DNA of 64,000 nt, taken from the NCBI RefSeq assembly GCF_034702125.1, contig NC_085868.1, positions 26,895,201 through 26,959,200 of the forward strand. The letters are read 5' to 3'. This DNA is from Engraulis encrasicolus (lineage: Eukaryota > Chordata > Actinopteri > Clupeiformes > Engraulidae). The notes beneath the pieces were generated by a model. That model saw only the letters and a program-made list of their open reading frames with translations, was not told the DNA's origin and did not search any database. The translations under genes were made by a program, and so were the position numbers. Within the stretch, counting starts at the first letter, position 1. Every line of letters starts with the position of its first letter. Of this stretch, positions 63,505 to 64,000 are shown one piece after another.

Positions 63505-64000
63505 CTGAGCAGGGGAACACAGAGAAAAGGTCATTCGAGTTAAGTGCCGATCATTACCTACAGGGCACCCCTAGTCCCGTAGTGGACATTTGGGATAGAA
63601 ATCTGGTCTGAAGATCTTCCACTATACAGCCTATACATGCCATAGCAGAACTATAGCAGAAACCCACACAGAGCACTTGGGTACCGAATTCAAAGACCAG
63701 TTGGGCGGGCGGTGGACAGAACAGAGGTATTTAAAACATTGTGGACCACATATACATACCACATATTTGTTGAGATATATGTAATAGTGTGAGCGGCACA
63801 GACAATGGTTAAGTTAAATGTGCGTGCCTGTGCGCGCGTACACACACGCGGGCGCGCACACAAAAACGCGTGCAGCCGCGTACACACAGTGAGTGATGCA
63901 GGACAGATGGAAGAGCCATCTGGGGGGAAAGCCCAGGGCGTCAATCAGACATGGGTATTGTAGTCTCTGGCAGTACGGATCACACATCATCCAAGGATGA
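63505..64000 (-). other. rdx intron, partial
   Basis: No exon matching the first 64 ERM residues is present, and no other feature is recognised. Confidence 0.6.

Overview
This window is nuclear DNA from a vertebrate, almost certainly a ray-finned (teleost) fish. It has small exons with GT/AG introns, long (CA)n, (GA)n and pentanucleotide microsatellites, many short hAT-like MITEs with 8-bp target-site duplications, and tRNA-derived SINEs. Only two protein-coding genes can be supported. Both were reconstructed exon by exon, and splice phases and total length add up to whole codons in each.

Plus strand, about 14.1-31.3 kb: zc3h12c, a Regnase-family NYN/PIN RNase with one CCCH zinc finger. Its five coding exons (14321-15447, 17520-17659, 18623-18857, 20596-20702, 24107-26205) give 1235 residues. 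This is far longer than the roughly 880 residues I recall for human ZC3H12C, because Ser, His, Gln and Pro tracts have expanded. All five acidic residues of the RNase site are present.

Minus strand, about 64.0-31.9 kb: rdx (radixin), an ezrin/radixin/moesin membrane-actin linker. Eleven coding exons (63504 down to 36814) encode 512 residues, from about residue 65 to the stop. The N-terminal exons lie beyond the right edge. The two genes converge, with about 10.6 kb between stop codons. The ZC3H12C-RDX neighbourhood on human 11q22.3 has the same convergent arrangement, which supports both names.

The rest is flank, intron and UTR crowded with repeats: 1-14.1 kb (5' flank or upstream introns of zc3h12c), the zc3h12c introns, both long 3' UTRs, and the rdx introns, including one of 8.9 kb that carries a 3.95-kb piggyBac-like element.

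The most unusual signal is that tandem duplications repeatedly take one end of a coding exon, its splice site and the adjoining intron. This is seen at four rdx exons and at zc3h12c exon 4, and the zc3h12c stop codon is triplicated. Most copies are decaying, but two rdx copies keep an intact 3' splice site and an open frame, so they are candidate alternative exons. A second signal is a set of short insertions flanked by 10-15-bp direct repeats that carry a hammerhead-ribozyme-like core.
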